Source of the DNA: Natrinema thermotolerans DSM 11552
Lineage (GTDB): Archaea > Halobacteriota > Halobacteria > Halobacteriales > Natrialbaceae
DNA: 36,143 nucleotides
Assembly (NCBI GenBank): GCA_000337115.1
Contig: AOIR01000059.1
Coordinates: 45,463 to 81,605, forward strand
Direction of reading: 5' to 3'
Below the pieces are notes generated by a model. It saw only the letters and a program-made list of their open reading frames with translations, was not told the origin of the DNA and did no database searches. Position numbers and translations under genes: made by a program. Below are positions 22,983 to 31,264 of this stretch, piece by piece. How positions within the stretch are numbered: the stretch's first letter is position 1; each line of letters begins with the position of its first letter.

Positions 22983-23918
22983 ATGGCATATGGAACTGCA
23001 CCTGAAGAGCGATACAGTTACGGGGAGGTAAGCGACGAGGACCGTCGCGAGTTCCTGAAGGCGCTGGGCGTCGTCGCCGGCGGCGTTGCCGGTGCGACGC
23101 TCCACGATCTCCGCGGGGAGGTCGCAAGCGGCGCTGCGGGCGGTCTCGCCGAGATGGGCGAGGCGGTACGGGCCGGGTTGACCGGCACGCTGGACGGCGC
23201 GCTGTTGGCCGAGGAACTGACGGGACTCGAGGGGAGTTTCGAACTGTTGCCCCAGCTGGCGTCGATGGGGGTACCCGAGCAGGGGGCGTCGGCCTATCAG
23301 GAGCTGACGACGCCGGCATGGGCGATCAACGACCACCTCGCGGAGGTCGGGTTCTTCGCGAGCGCGGAGGAGAACCTGCCGGCGTTTACCCCCGATCACA
23401 TCGAGGAGACGACCCGACAGCTGCTCCACATCGAGGAGCTGCCGGCGACCCTCGCGGAGGTCGGGTTCGCCGAGGGCGAGCGGACGGCGCTGGTGACGAA
23501 CATCGTCAATTCGCGCGAGCAGCTTTCGTGGTGGATGAAGACGCCGGACTATCCGCCGGCCGAAGCCGTCGAGGACGGGGTCGTTCACGAGTTCGTCGCG
23601 CCGCTGCACCGGCGGGCCGCGGAGGGTGCCCTGCTGTGGATCGACGGCCTGGATCACTTCCTCTGGCAGAACGAGGTGCTGGTAACCGACGAGATGATCG
23701 ACCGCGGGCTCTGGGACGTCAAGTCGATGCTCGGCGGCTACTACCTGTTGGGGTCAGCCGCCCGCGACCTCGCCAGCGGCGAGATCCCCGACGAACAGCT
23801 CTCGGCGCTGATCACGGGCAGCGCCGCGATCGCGATCATCGGCCAGGAGTTCCTCCGTAACGACGTGGTTCACATTGACGATCGGATGCGGGCACCCCGG
23901 GAGGTGAGTCACCCATGA
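22983..23918 (+). CDS. Tat-signal-like protein coupled to a PQQ dehydrogenase
   Basis: A 311-residue protein of unrecognised family. Near the N-terminus DRREFLKALGVVAGGVAGATL looks like a twin-arginine (Tat) signal: RR followed by F-L-K and a hydrophobic, Ala/Gly-rich stretch. The rest is mostly helical and contains no cysteine or heme motif. It overlaps the next gene by four bases (ATGA). That gene encodes a PQQ dehydrogenase with no signal peptide, so this protein may be its export partner or membrane-facing subunit, as with the small Tat-bearing subunits of some gluconate and sorbitol dehydrogenases. The start is the ATG at 22983; the frame is open 8 codons upstream. Confidence 0.65.
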   Translation: MAYGTAPEERYSYGEVSDEDRREFLKALGVVAGGVAGATLHDLRGEVASGAAGGLAEMGEAVRAGLTGTLDGALLAEELTGLEGSFELLPQLASMGVPEQGASAYQELTTPAWAINDHLAEVGFFASAEENLPAFTPDHIEETTRQLLHIEELPATLAEVGFAEGERTALVTNIVNSREQLSWWMKTPDYPPAEAVEDGVVHEFVAPLHRRAAEGALLWIDGLDHFLWQNEVLVTDEMIDRGLWDVKSMLGGYYLLGSAARDLASGEIPDEQLSALITGSAAIAIIGQEFLRNDVVHIDDRMRAPREVSHP

Positions 23919-25831
23919 CCTTCGATACCGAACACATGGACCTGCCGTCGGACGCACCGTGGGACGAGAAACCGGGCGAATCACACGTCGCACAGGGCGA
24001 TATCGATACCATTCCCGAGCGCGAAATCACCCAAGAAGACCTCAGCCGGACCGCGGACGACGAGACGAACTGGCTGCTGTTCGGCGGGGCCTACGAGAAC
24101 CAACGCCACACCCCGGCGGAACACATCACGCCGGACAACGTCGACCAGCTCGAACTCGAGTGGCGAATCGACCTCGCGCCGCCGCAGGCGCTCGAGCCGA
24201 ACCCGAGCCACGAGTTCCAGGGGTCGCCGCTGGTCGTCGACGGCGATCCGCCGATCATGTATACGACGGTCGGGGCTGACCAGCTCTACGCGCTCAACGC
24301 CCGGACCGGCGAGAAGCTGTGGGAACACTACTACGAGCCGGCCGTGGGCTATTCGGAGGACGCGCCACCGGCCGAGCGCGGCCCGGCGGTCTACGGCGAC
24401 ACCGTCTACAAGAGTACGCTCGATCTGGGCGTGCTGGCGGTCGATCGCTACACCGGCGAGACGGAGTGGTACTACAACGGGGCGGCGGCCTACCGTGGCG
24501 AGGTCGCCGAGGACCTCATCCACGAGGAGTTGCAGTGGGAACGCGAGCGGGGGTCGACCTCCTCGTTCCCGCCGCTGATCTACGACGGCACGCTGCTGAA
24601 AGGCAGCTTCGGCGGTGAGTTCGGCGTCAGCGGCTTCTTCGACGCGATCGACCTCGAAGGGAACCCGCAGTGGCGGTTCAACATGACACCGTCGGAGGAG
24701 TGGGTCGGCGAGTCGTGGCGACACGGCGGCGGGACCGCCTGGGCCTCGGCGGCCATCGAGCCGGAGTCGGGAACGGTGATCGTGCCGTCGGCCAATCCCG
24801 GGCCGTGGTACGGGACCGTTCGGCCGGGCTACAACCCCTTCACCTGCGGGAAGGTTGGCATCGACATCGAGTCCGGCGAGTACCAGTGGCACTACCAGGA
24901 CTCGCCCCACGACTGGTGGGACTACGACTCGCCGAGCCCGCCGATCGTCTTCCGCGAGGAAGCGGACGGCGAAGAGACGCGGTTCGCGGCGTGGCCGGGC
25001 AAGACCGGCTGGGTCTACACGGTCAACATGGAGACCGGACAGCTCCACCAGCGCAGCGAGGAGTACGTCCAGCACGTCAACACCTTCTCCCTGCCGCCGT
25101 ACGACGACATCGACAGCGCCGAGTGGATGATGCCCCATCTCACCGGCGGCACCAACCCCCAGCCGAGTTCCTTCGATCCCAACACCCGGACGATGGTCGT
25201 CAAGGGGGCCAACGAGCCGATGGCACTGTCGTGGTACGAGGAGGAGTACGAGGCCGGCGAGCGGTACATGGGCATGGACATCGTCGGCGGCGAACCACCC
25301 GAGGACATCGAGGAGCCCGACGAGCCGACGCTCAATGCCGAAGAGGTCGCCGAGGACGAAGACCCACACCTCGAGGCCGAAGTCGACGAGGGGAACGGTG
25401 ACGACGCCGACACCGCGGACGACGGCGAATCCACTAACGGCGAAGACGGCGACGCGTCGGGCCGACCCGCCTACCCGCCGGAGTGGAACGGTGCGATCGG
25501 CGTCATCGCCGGGATCGACCCCTACACCGGCGACGTGAAGTGGCAGGAGTGGTACGACTGGTCCAACTACCACCCCCGCGGCGGGTCGTTCACCACGCCG
25601 ACCGGGCTGGCCTTTGCGGGCACGCCCAACGGCGTGATGGCCGCCTACGACGTCGAGTCGGGCGATCGCCTCGCCGAGTTCGAGGTCGGCGACCACGGCG
25701 TCGACGGCGCGCCGATCTCCTGGGTCGACCCACACGAGGAGAAACAGTACATCGCGATGCCCGCCGGCGGCGGCCACCACACCGACGTCGAACTCGGGAC
25801 CACACTGGCCGTCTTCTCGCTCGAGATCTGA
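23915..25831 (+). CDS. PQQ-dependent dehydrogenase (quinoprotein, alcohol/glucose type)
   Basis: A 638-residue beta-propeller quinoprotein. Recognisable are the N-terminal YENQRHTPAEHITPDNV, the W-motif blades (for example DQLYALNARTGEKLW, VLAVDRYTGETEWYY) and the substrate-region HDWWDYDSPSPPIVF. Asp336 is the probable catalytic base and Asp338 lies two residues later. It lacks the adjacent Cys-Cys pair near the PQQ seen in methanol dehydrogenase; the only Cys noticed is in FTCGK. An acidic low-complexity insert lies at about 475-515. No signal peptide is seen, while the coupled upstream gene has a Tat signal. PQQ oxidises a sugar or alcohol outside the membrane and passes electrons to the chain; the substrate is unknown. 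Confidence 0.85.
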   Translation: MTFDTEHMDLPSDAPWDEKPGESHVAQGDIDTIPEREITQEDLSRTADDETNWLLFGGAYENQRHTPAEHITPDNVDQLELEWRIDLAPPQALEPNPSHEFQGSPLVVDGDPPIMYTTVGADQLYALNARTGEKLWEHYYEPAVGYSEDAPPAERGPAVYGDTVYKSTLDLGVLAVDRYTGETEWYYNGAAAYRGEVAEDLIHEELQWERERGSTSSFPPLIYDGTLLKGSFGGEFGVSGFFDAIDLEGNPQWRFNMTPSEEWVGESWRHGGGTAWASAAIEPESGTVIVPSANPGPWYGTVRPGYNPFTCGKVGIDIESGEYQWHYQDSPHDWWDYDSPSPPIVFREEADGEETRFAAWPGKTGWVYTVNMETGQLHQRSEEYVQHVNTFSLPPYDDIDSAEWMMPHLTGGTNPQPSSFDPNTRTMVVKGANEPMALSWYEEEYEAGERYMGMDIVGGEPPEDIEEPDEPTLNAEEVAEDEDPHLEAEVDEGNGDDADTADDGESTNGEDGDASGRPAYPPEWNGAIGVIAGIDPYTGDVKWQEWYDWSNYHPRGGSFTTPTGLAFAGTPNGVMAAYDVESGDRLAEFEVGDHGVDGAPISWVDPHEEKQYIAMPAGGGHHTDVELGTTLAVFSLEI

Positions 25832-25901
25832 GCGGCTGGCCGAATTTTTTCGCGTGGACGGAATCGCAAAGCGACTGCACCGGCGATGGCCGGGCGTCGC
25901 G

Positions 25902-27866
25902 TTAGTGTTCGGATCGCTGTTGGGGAACGATCCGGTAGACCGCACCGTCGTCCTCTTCGATGGACGGCGTCGCCGACGTCAGGACGTAGAGTTCGCCGGC
26001 GTCGTCGCGGCCGAAGCCGTAGACGAGGCGGTTCATGTTCCCGTCGACAGCGACCGGCTCGCCGTCATCGTCCTCGGTCCCGTCGTCGTCATCTCCGCTT
26101 GCGGTCTCGACCTCGAGTTCCTCGATCGGCCAGAGTCCGCCCTCGCTTTCGGTTTCCCCGCCGTCACCCCCGTCATCGCCGTCGTCGCCCTCGCCCGGCG
26201 GATCGATGAAGGGGTCGTCGTCCTCCTCTTCCGTCTCGACCGTCGCGTTCTCCTCGAGCCACGCGGTCGGTGGGCGGGCGACGAACAGCCGGCCGGGGCT
26301 CTGGCCGTCCCTGCTCCAGTCGCCGAAGACGTAGGTGCCGGTGAGGGGGTCGACCTCCTCGCCCTCGTAGAGGTAGCCCCCGATCACGGAGACGCCGACC
26401 GGTTCGCCGTCGGCCTCGTGGGGGTACTCGAGGACCGGATCGAGCAGTGGCTCGCCCCCGCGGACCGACTCGGGCGTCTCCTGGGGACACTCCTCGGGCG
26501 GCTCCGTCGGTGATTCGGTGCTGAAACAGTGGGTCCCTTCCCTGACGTTCCAGCCGTAGTTGCCGCCGCGTTCGACGTGGTCGACCTCCTCGAACAGTTC
26601 CTGACCGACGTCGGCAGCGAGGATCGACCCCTCGCTGGTGAGTGTCATCCCCCACGGGTTGCGCAGCCCCCATGCGTAGTACTCGTCGCGGTGTCCCTCC
26701 ATATCGACCAGCGGGTTGTCGTCGGGGATGCCGTAGGCACGCTCGTCGCCCTCGTCGGCGGCGTCGCCGCCTCCGTCTCGGGACGTCTCCGACGTCCCGC
26801 CGTCCACATCGATCCGGAGAATACCACCCAGCAAGTTCTCCTCGGTGTCCTGGCCGTTTCCGCCTTCGTTCTCGTCGTACCAGTCCTCGACGTGTCCCTC
26901 GCCCGAATCGTTGGCCCCGCCGCCGTCACCCGTGGCGACGTAGAGGAAGCCGTCCGGGCCGAACGCGATCGGGCCCGCGTTGTGGTTGAACTGCGGCTCC
27001 GGGATCTCGAGGATCGTCCGTTCGGAGTCGGGATCGGCGCTCGCGTGGTCGTCGTCCGCCGTCTGGAACTCCGAGAGGACGAACGTGTGATCGTACCCCT
27101 CGGGGGTGTCCTCGCGGGGCGGTGCGCTGTAGCGGACGAAAAAGCGGCCGTTCTCCGCGAAGTCGGGATGGAAGGCCAGTCCGAGCAGTCCGCGCTCGTC
27201 GAATCCCTCCCGCAACTCGACCAGTCGGTCCGAGACGTCGAGGAACGGCTCCGATTCGAGGCCGTCCTCGCCGTGGACGGAGATCGTACCGGTCTGATCG
27301 ACGATGAACCGGCGATCGGCGTCCTCGTCGGCCGTCTCGAGCGTGATCGGGTTGGCGAACCCGTCGGCGACGGGCTCGAGGCCGACCGTCGGTCCCTCGC
27401 CGATCAGCGGCCCGTCGTCGGTCGCCGCCCCGTCGCCGCCATCGCCTCCGACGAGTTCGATCTCGCCGTTCATCGAGGAGCGATGCGGGCCACAGAAGTA
27501 CCCGACCATGCCCTCCTCGGCGGTGAACTCGACGGTCTGGGTCTCGCCCGAACTGGCCACGAGATCCGTCTCGAGGAGCCGCTCGTCGTTCTCGTCGACG
27601 ATGACGAAGTTGTGGGCCGCGCCGTCCAGGTTCTCCCACGTGAGGGTGTACTCCTGGCCCGCCTCGAGCCGGAGGGTCGGGTTCCGCTCGTCGGCGATGG
27701 CGTCGGGCGCTTGCCCGACCCAGCTACTGACTCGGCCGCCGAGTTCGATTTCGCTCGGGAGCGCCTCCTGTGCCAGCGCCGTCGACGCGACGCCGGCTAT
27801 GGAAAGTGCCGCCGATGATCGAAGGAGCCACCGCCTCGAGAACGCGTGATCGTCGTTCCGTGTCAT
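25902..27866 (-). CDS. Tat-exported cupredoxin-sugar dehydrogenase (GSDH) fusion
   Basis: A 654-residue exported protein. The Tat signal FSRRWLLRSSAALSIAGVA (9-27) ends near ALAQ. Residues 40-140 form a cupredoxin domain with type-1 copper ligands His85, Cys125, His128 and Met132 (FCGPHRSSM). Residues about 150-650 are a GSDH/YliI-type beta-propeller with RGLLGLAFHPDF, FNHNAGPIAFGPDGFLYVATGDGG and NYGWNVREGTHCF. A long Asp/Glu/Gly-rich insertion lies near 535-600. Likely role: PQQ-type oxidation of a sugar with electron transfer to its own copper centre. Start at MTRNDDHAF; the frame extends 44 codons upstream but would bury the Tat signal. Convergent with the PQQ dehydrogenase (70-base gap). 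Confidence 0.85.
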   Translation of the reverse strand: MTRNDDHAFSRRWLLRSSAALSIAGVASTALAQEALPSEIELGGRVSSWVGQAPDAIADERNPTLRLEAGQEYTLTWENLDGAAHNFVIVDENDERLLETDLVASSGETQTVEFTAEEGMVGYFCGPHRSSMNGEIELVGGDGGDGAATDDGPLIGEGPTVGLEPVADGFANPITLETADEDADRRFIVDQTGTISVHGEDGLESEPFLDVSDRLVELREGFDERGLLGLAFHPDFAENGRFFVRYSAPPREDTPEGYDHTFVLSEFQTADDDHASADPDSERTILEIPEPQFNHNAGPIAFGPDGFLYVATGDGGGANDSGEGHVEDWYDENEGGNGQDTEENLLGGILRIDVDGGTSETSRDGGGDAADEGDERAYGIPDDNPLVDMEGHRDEYYAWGLRNPWGMTLTSEGSILAADVGQELFEEVDHVERGGNYGWNVREGTHCFSTESPTEPPEECPQETPESVRGGEPLLDPVLEYPHEADGEPVGVSVIGGYLYEGEEVDPLTGTYVFGDWSRDGQSPGRLFVARPPTAWLEENATVETEEEDDDPFIDPPGEGDDGDDGGDGGETESEGGLWPIEELEVETASGDDDDGTEDDDGEPVAVDGNMNRLVYGFGRDDAGELYVLTSATPSIEEDDGAVYRIVPQQRSEH

Positions 27867-28113
27867 AGTAAACCAGTACGCCGGGTAGCGATCCGTTCCC
27901 GCCCGCGTACTGGATACGGGGTCTCGGTAGTGCGCAATAAACCGGTCCGATCGTTCCCCGCTCAAGGTCGACTTGGGCGGCGCGAGCGGTTCCAACACCG
28001 GCTTGCCGTCGCCTAATTACTCCTTTCGATCCGGCCGCCTCTAGACGTGAATCGTTACCGTATCCCTTCACACTGAGAATCGCGGCCGTCCGGCCGTCCG
28101 ACGGCGGGTCCCG

Positions 28114-29190
28114 TCAGAGGTAGTTCGCGACCCAGTACGCGGCGTAGAGTCCACACAGCAGGAGGCCGCCGACGCGGCCGACGCGTCCGCGGGCGAGCAT
28201 GGCGGTCGCGACGAGCAGACAGACGCCCAGAAACGGCCAGTGGATCGTCAGCACGTCCCCACCGGTTTCGATCGGATGCACCGCGGCGACGATGCCGACG
28301 TTGGCGGTCACGTAGAAGACCGTGCTGCCGATCACGTTGCCGACCGCCAGTTCCGGCCGGTTCCGCCGGACCGGTTCGACGGTAAGCGCGAGTTCCTCGA
28401 GCGAGGCGATGAAGCTCAACACCGTCGCCCCGAAAGCCAATCCCGAGATACCGAGCGCGAGGAAGAGCCCCTCGGCGCTGACGACCGTGATCCCGGAGCC
28501 GATCGTCATCCCCACGACCGCGAGAGCGGCGACGCCCAGGTTGAAGAGTCCGCTCCGGTCCTCGAAGGCGGGGACGAACTCGTCGAGGTCGAGATCCCAG
28601 CCGTCGGCCGCCGTCTGCCCGTCGGATTCGGGGGCCGTCAGATCTCCGCCATCGGGCGTTTCCGGTCTCGGTTCCGCGCCGCCCTCGAGCGGGACGGCCT
28701 CCTGAACCTCCGCCGAGAGCAGAAACGTCGTCTCGGTCCGGCGTTCGCGCCGGAAGATGTAGCCGAGCAACGGGACGAACAACACGAGCAGCCCCGCGCC
28801 CTCGAGGGGAGTGAGCCGGCCATCGAGCGACAGCGCGAACGCGGGAAGCGGCACCAGCACGAGCATGAGCAGGTACGACCGAGGGACGGCCGTTCGAAAG
28901 GGCACGAGGAGGCCGGCGAGTCCGAGGGCCACGGCGAGGACGAACAGCGACTCCCCGAACACGGTCCCGAGCGCGAGGTCGGGGAGGGCGACGAACGCCG
29001 CGGCCACGCCGAGGACGGCGTTCTCGAGGTCGATGCCGGCCAACACGACCGCGAGGAAAAAGCCCGAGAGCCCCAGCGAGACGGCGCTTCTGGCGACGGC
29101 CTCGATGAAGACCTCGACGCACCAGATCACGAGGACGACCCCGAACAGGAAGAGGGCCACGAGCGCGACCGTCGAACTGGGGACGACCAT
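28114..29190 (-). CDS. Na+/Ca2+ exchanger-family membrane protein (1)
   Basis: A 358-residue protein with about ten transmembrane helices in two halves. The halves are separated by an acidic cytoplasmic loop at about 150-215. The second half holds the alpha-repeat-like GATVLSFIASLEELALTVEP and NRPELAVGNVIGSTVFY, matching the G-N-x-x-G-S-x-x-x-N pattern of CaCA exchangers. The first half (LSGFFLAVVLAGIDLENAV) is more degenerate: the usual GTSLPE is absent. Probable role: cation/proton or Na+/Ca2+ antiport; the ion is uncertain. The neighbouring gene on the same strand encodes a paralogue sharing the C-terminal LYAAYW pattern. A TATA-like element (29216-29225) supports the start. Confidence 0.8.
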   Translation of the reverse strand: MVVPSSTVALVALFLFGVVLVIWCVEVFIEAVARSAVSLGLSGFFLAVVLAGIDLENAVLGVAAAFVALPDLALGTVFGESLFVLAVALGLAGLLVPFRTAVPRSYLLMLVLVPLPAFALSLDGRLTPLEGAGLLVLFVPLLGYIFRRERRTETTFLLSAEVQEAVPLEGGAEPRPETPDGGDLTAPESDGQTAADGWDLDLDEFVPAFEDRSGLFNLGVAALAVVGMTIGSGITVVSAEGLFLALGISGLAFGATVLSFIASLEELALTVEPVRRNRPELAVGNVIGSTVFYVTANVGIVAAVHPIETGGDVLTIHWPFLGVCLLVATAMLARGRVGRVGGLLLCGLYAAYWVANYL

Positions 29191-29279
29191 CGCGGCCGAG
29201 CTACATCGTCGGAGTACTTAATTTTCGACCGCTGGACCGGCGTGTGGGGCAGCCCCGCTCCGGCGGAGCGTCGCCCCGA

Positions 29280-30383
29280 TCAGAGTGCCTCCGGGATCGG
29301 AACGCCGCCGAAGACCAGCAGCGAGACGAGCCAGTAGGCGGCGTAGAGGCCCAGCAAGACGAGCCCGTGTCGCCGTCGGAGCCGTCCGCTCGAGACGAAG
29401 ACGGCGGCGACGGCGGTGAGGACGACGACGGCGGGCAGATGAAAGTAAAGGACCGCACGCGGGATCGTCACGTCGGCGACGAACGTGATGACGCCGACGT
29501 TGGCCGTCACCGAGAAGACGACGCTGCCGATGACGTGGCCGATCCCGATCTCCGGGATGCCACGCCGGACCGGCTCGATCGTCAACAGCAGGTTCTCGAC
29601 CGTCAATACGAGCGTCAACACCGTCGCCCCGAAGACGGTCTCCTCGATCCCCCACGACTCGACGATCGCCTCGGAGCCGGCCTCGAGCAGCATGGCCCCG
29701 ACGATCACGCCGAGCAGCGAGACGGCGGCGAGGCCGAGCCAGAAGGCCCCCGCGTAGCGTCGCTCGGCGACGTACCGGTCCTCGGGGATCTCCTCTAAGA
29801 CCGTCCGACTGTCGACGTCTCCGATGGCGAGGTCGTCGAGCGGGACGCCGCCGTCGGCCTCGAGTCGCTCGGCGATCTCGGAGTCCCTGAACACCGGTAC
29901 GTCGCGCTGGAGTTCTCGGGCGACGATATACCCGAAGAGACCGACGAAGATCGCGACGAGGACGAGCCCGTGGGCGAGCCCGAGCCGATCGATGGCGACA
30001 AAGGGGACCAGCAAGAGCGGCGCAATCGCGAACAACAGCAGGTAGTCCCGTGGGACCTCGACGGGAAACGGCTTGTAGATCGCCGCGGCGGCCAGCGTGA
30101 TACCGGTGATCGCCAGCGCGGTTCCGAGCGCGGTGCCCAGCGCCACCCCCTCTAGGTCGCCGGCCCCGAACACCAGCGCGACGACCGTGTCGTCGAACTC
30201 GATGCCGGTGAAGACGATCGCCAGCGCGAAGATCGAAACGCCAAGCCCCATCGCCGCCCGCGTGAGGTAGCTGATGAGTTTCTCGACGCTATAGGTCAGG
30301 GCGATCGCCCCGACGGCGAGAACGAGGTACGCGAACCACGTTCCCTGGGAGTCGACTACGCCCTCGAGGGCCGCCTCGATCAT
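29280..30383 (-). CDS. Na+/Ca2+ exchanger-family membrane protein (2)
   Basis: A 367-residue paralogue of the gene downstream, with the same two-half topology and an acidic loop (about 165-205, EIAERLEADGG). The first alpha-repeat is MGLGVSIFALAIVFTGIEFDDT; the second is GATVLTLVLTVENLLLTIEP followed by GHVIGSVVFSVTANVGV. Acidic residues (Glu/Asp of FTGIEFDD and the Glu of TVENLL) sit where exchangers bind cations. The two genes share a strand, 89 bases apart, so they are probably a tandem duplication; each has a possible TATA box. Start supported by ctatatgt 25-32 bases upstream. Confidence 0.8.
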   Translation of the reverse strand: MIEAALEGVVDSQGTWFAYLVLAVGAIALTYSVEKLISYLTRAAMGLGVSIFALAIVFTGIEFDDTVVALVFGAGDLEGVALGTALGTALAITGITLAAAAIYKPFPVEVPRDYLLLFAIAPLLLVPFVAIDRLGLAHGLVLVAIFVGLFGYIVARELQRDVPVFRDSEIAERLEADGGVPLDDLAIGDVDSRTVLEEIPEDRYVAERRYAGAFWLGLAAVSLLGVIVGAMLLEAGSEAIVESWGIEETVFGATVLTLVLTVENLLLTIEPVRRGIPEIGIGHVIGSVVFSVTANVGVITFVADVTIPRAVLYFHLPAVVVLTAVAAVFVSSGRLRRRHGLVLLGLYAAYWLVSLLVFGGVPIPEAL

Positions 30384-30407
30384 ACCATCGATCCACGGTG
30401 CATGGTC

Positions 30408-30415
30408 ACATATAG
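30408..30415 (-). promoter_or_regulatory. TATA box of exchanger gene 2
   Basis: CTATATGT on the minus strand lies 25-32 bases upstream of the ATG at 30383, indicating a leaderless transcript. Confidence 0.55.
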
Positions 30416-30514
30416 CTAACAGTCCGGGGAGGAACGTCCGTTGGAAATCTATACACGCATCGTGGTCGGTGGTCCGTGACGCCCGCGTCCGACGGGAGGC
30501 CCGGGCGGAGCGGG

Positions 30515-30811
30515 TCAGTCGTCCGCCGCGGTGTCGTGTTCGTCGGCCTCGTCGGCTTGCAGGACGAAGGTCCGCTCGGGCGGCGGCGCGATCCGTAACT
30601 CGACCCGTTGGACGAGTTCGTAGTACTTCCTGTTGCCGCGTCTGTAGTGGGTCACCAGTCCGGCCTCCTCCAGCGTCGAGAGGTGATGGACGGCGGTCGT
30701 GCCGTCCATCCCGGTCGCCTCCGCGAGTTCCGAGACGTACATCGGTTCCCGTGAGAGCTGCCTGAGGATAGCCAGGCGAGTGCCGTTACCGAGCGCCTCG
30801 AGAAGATCCAT
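30515..30811 (-). CDS. ArsR-type winged-helix regulator
   Basis: A 98-residue protein. The helix-turn-helix LLEALGNGTRLAILRQL ... MYVSELAEATGMDGTTAVHHLSTLEEAGLV has the ArsR/HTH_20 pattern, and HYRRGNRKYYEL is the wing. There are no Cys pairs for metal sensing in the ArsR-type CVC motif, so the effector, if any, is different. Start taken at MDLLEAL; a GTG five codons upstream is possible. It is transcribed away from the amphi-Trp gene and points towards the exchanger genes but is separated from them by 130 bases. Confidence 0.75.
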   Translation of the reverse strand: MDLLEALGNGTRLAILRQLSREPMYVSELAEATGMDGTTAVHHLSTLEEAGLVTHYRRGNRKYYELVQRVELRIAPPPERTFVLQADEADEHDTAADD

Positions 30812-30913
30812 GCCACTAGTTTTCACTCGCCGGCCACAAGAAGGGTTTCCTCGATTCGGCTAGATACCCGCCGCGTTCGGCCGCTTCGAACGTATCGACT
30901 TCCCTGACTGCGG

Positions 30914-30919
30914 TTTTAT
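30914..30919 (+). promoter_or_regulatory. TATA box of the amphi-Trp gene at 30945
   Basis: TTTTAT lies 26-31 bases upstream of the ATG at 30945, which decides for this start over the ATG at 30930. Confidence 0.55.
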
Positions 30920-30944
30920 CGGTGCCGGCGTGGGAGCGAGGACC

Positions 30945-31247
30945 ATGAGCGACCGCGTCGACTTCCCCGACGATCGGACCGGCGACCGACGGACGATCAC
31001 CAGCGGCTTCTTCGAACAGGAGGTCTACCTCTCCAGCGAGGAGACCGCGGCGTTCCTCCACGAACTGGCCGAGCAACTCGAGGCCGGTTCCTCGTTTACG
31101 ATCTCCGCCTCGGAGTGGGAGATCCCCTTCGAGTACGACGACCCGATCGAGGTCGAGATCGAGTTCGGCGACCAGCGCGACCGGGAACTCGAGGTCGAAC
31201 TCGAGTTCACTGCCCCGGCGGGCGGCGAAGACCTCTCCGTCCGGTAG
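30945..31247 (+). CDS. Amphi-Trp domain protein (second copy)
   Basis: A 100-residue protein. The core FEQEVYLSSEETAAFLHELAEQLEAG is followed by SEWEIPFEYDDPIEVEIEFG and a further beta strand ELEVELEF. This is the characteristic amphi-Trp layout, here with the Trp inside the first strand (EWEIPF). It differs from the paralogue at 13919 in length and in the position of the Trp, so they are not recent duplicates. It ends 18 bases before the convergent stop of the HTH/THI5-like gene. No function is known for this family. Confidence 0.7.
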   Translation: MSDRVDFPDDRTGDRRTITSGFFEQEVYLSSEETAAFLHELAEQLEAGSSFTISASEWEIPFEYDDPIEVEIEFGDQRDRELEVELEFTAPAGGEDLSVR

Positions 31248-31264
31248 CGGTGGTTCTCGCGGAA

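Noticed and set aside
23981..25945. 654-codon frame opposite the PQQ dehydrogenase
   Set aside because: Antisense shadow of a well-supported quinoprotein; composition is Arg/Val/Asp-rich and lacks motifs.
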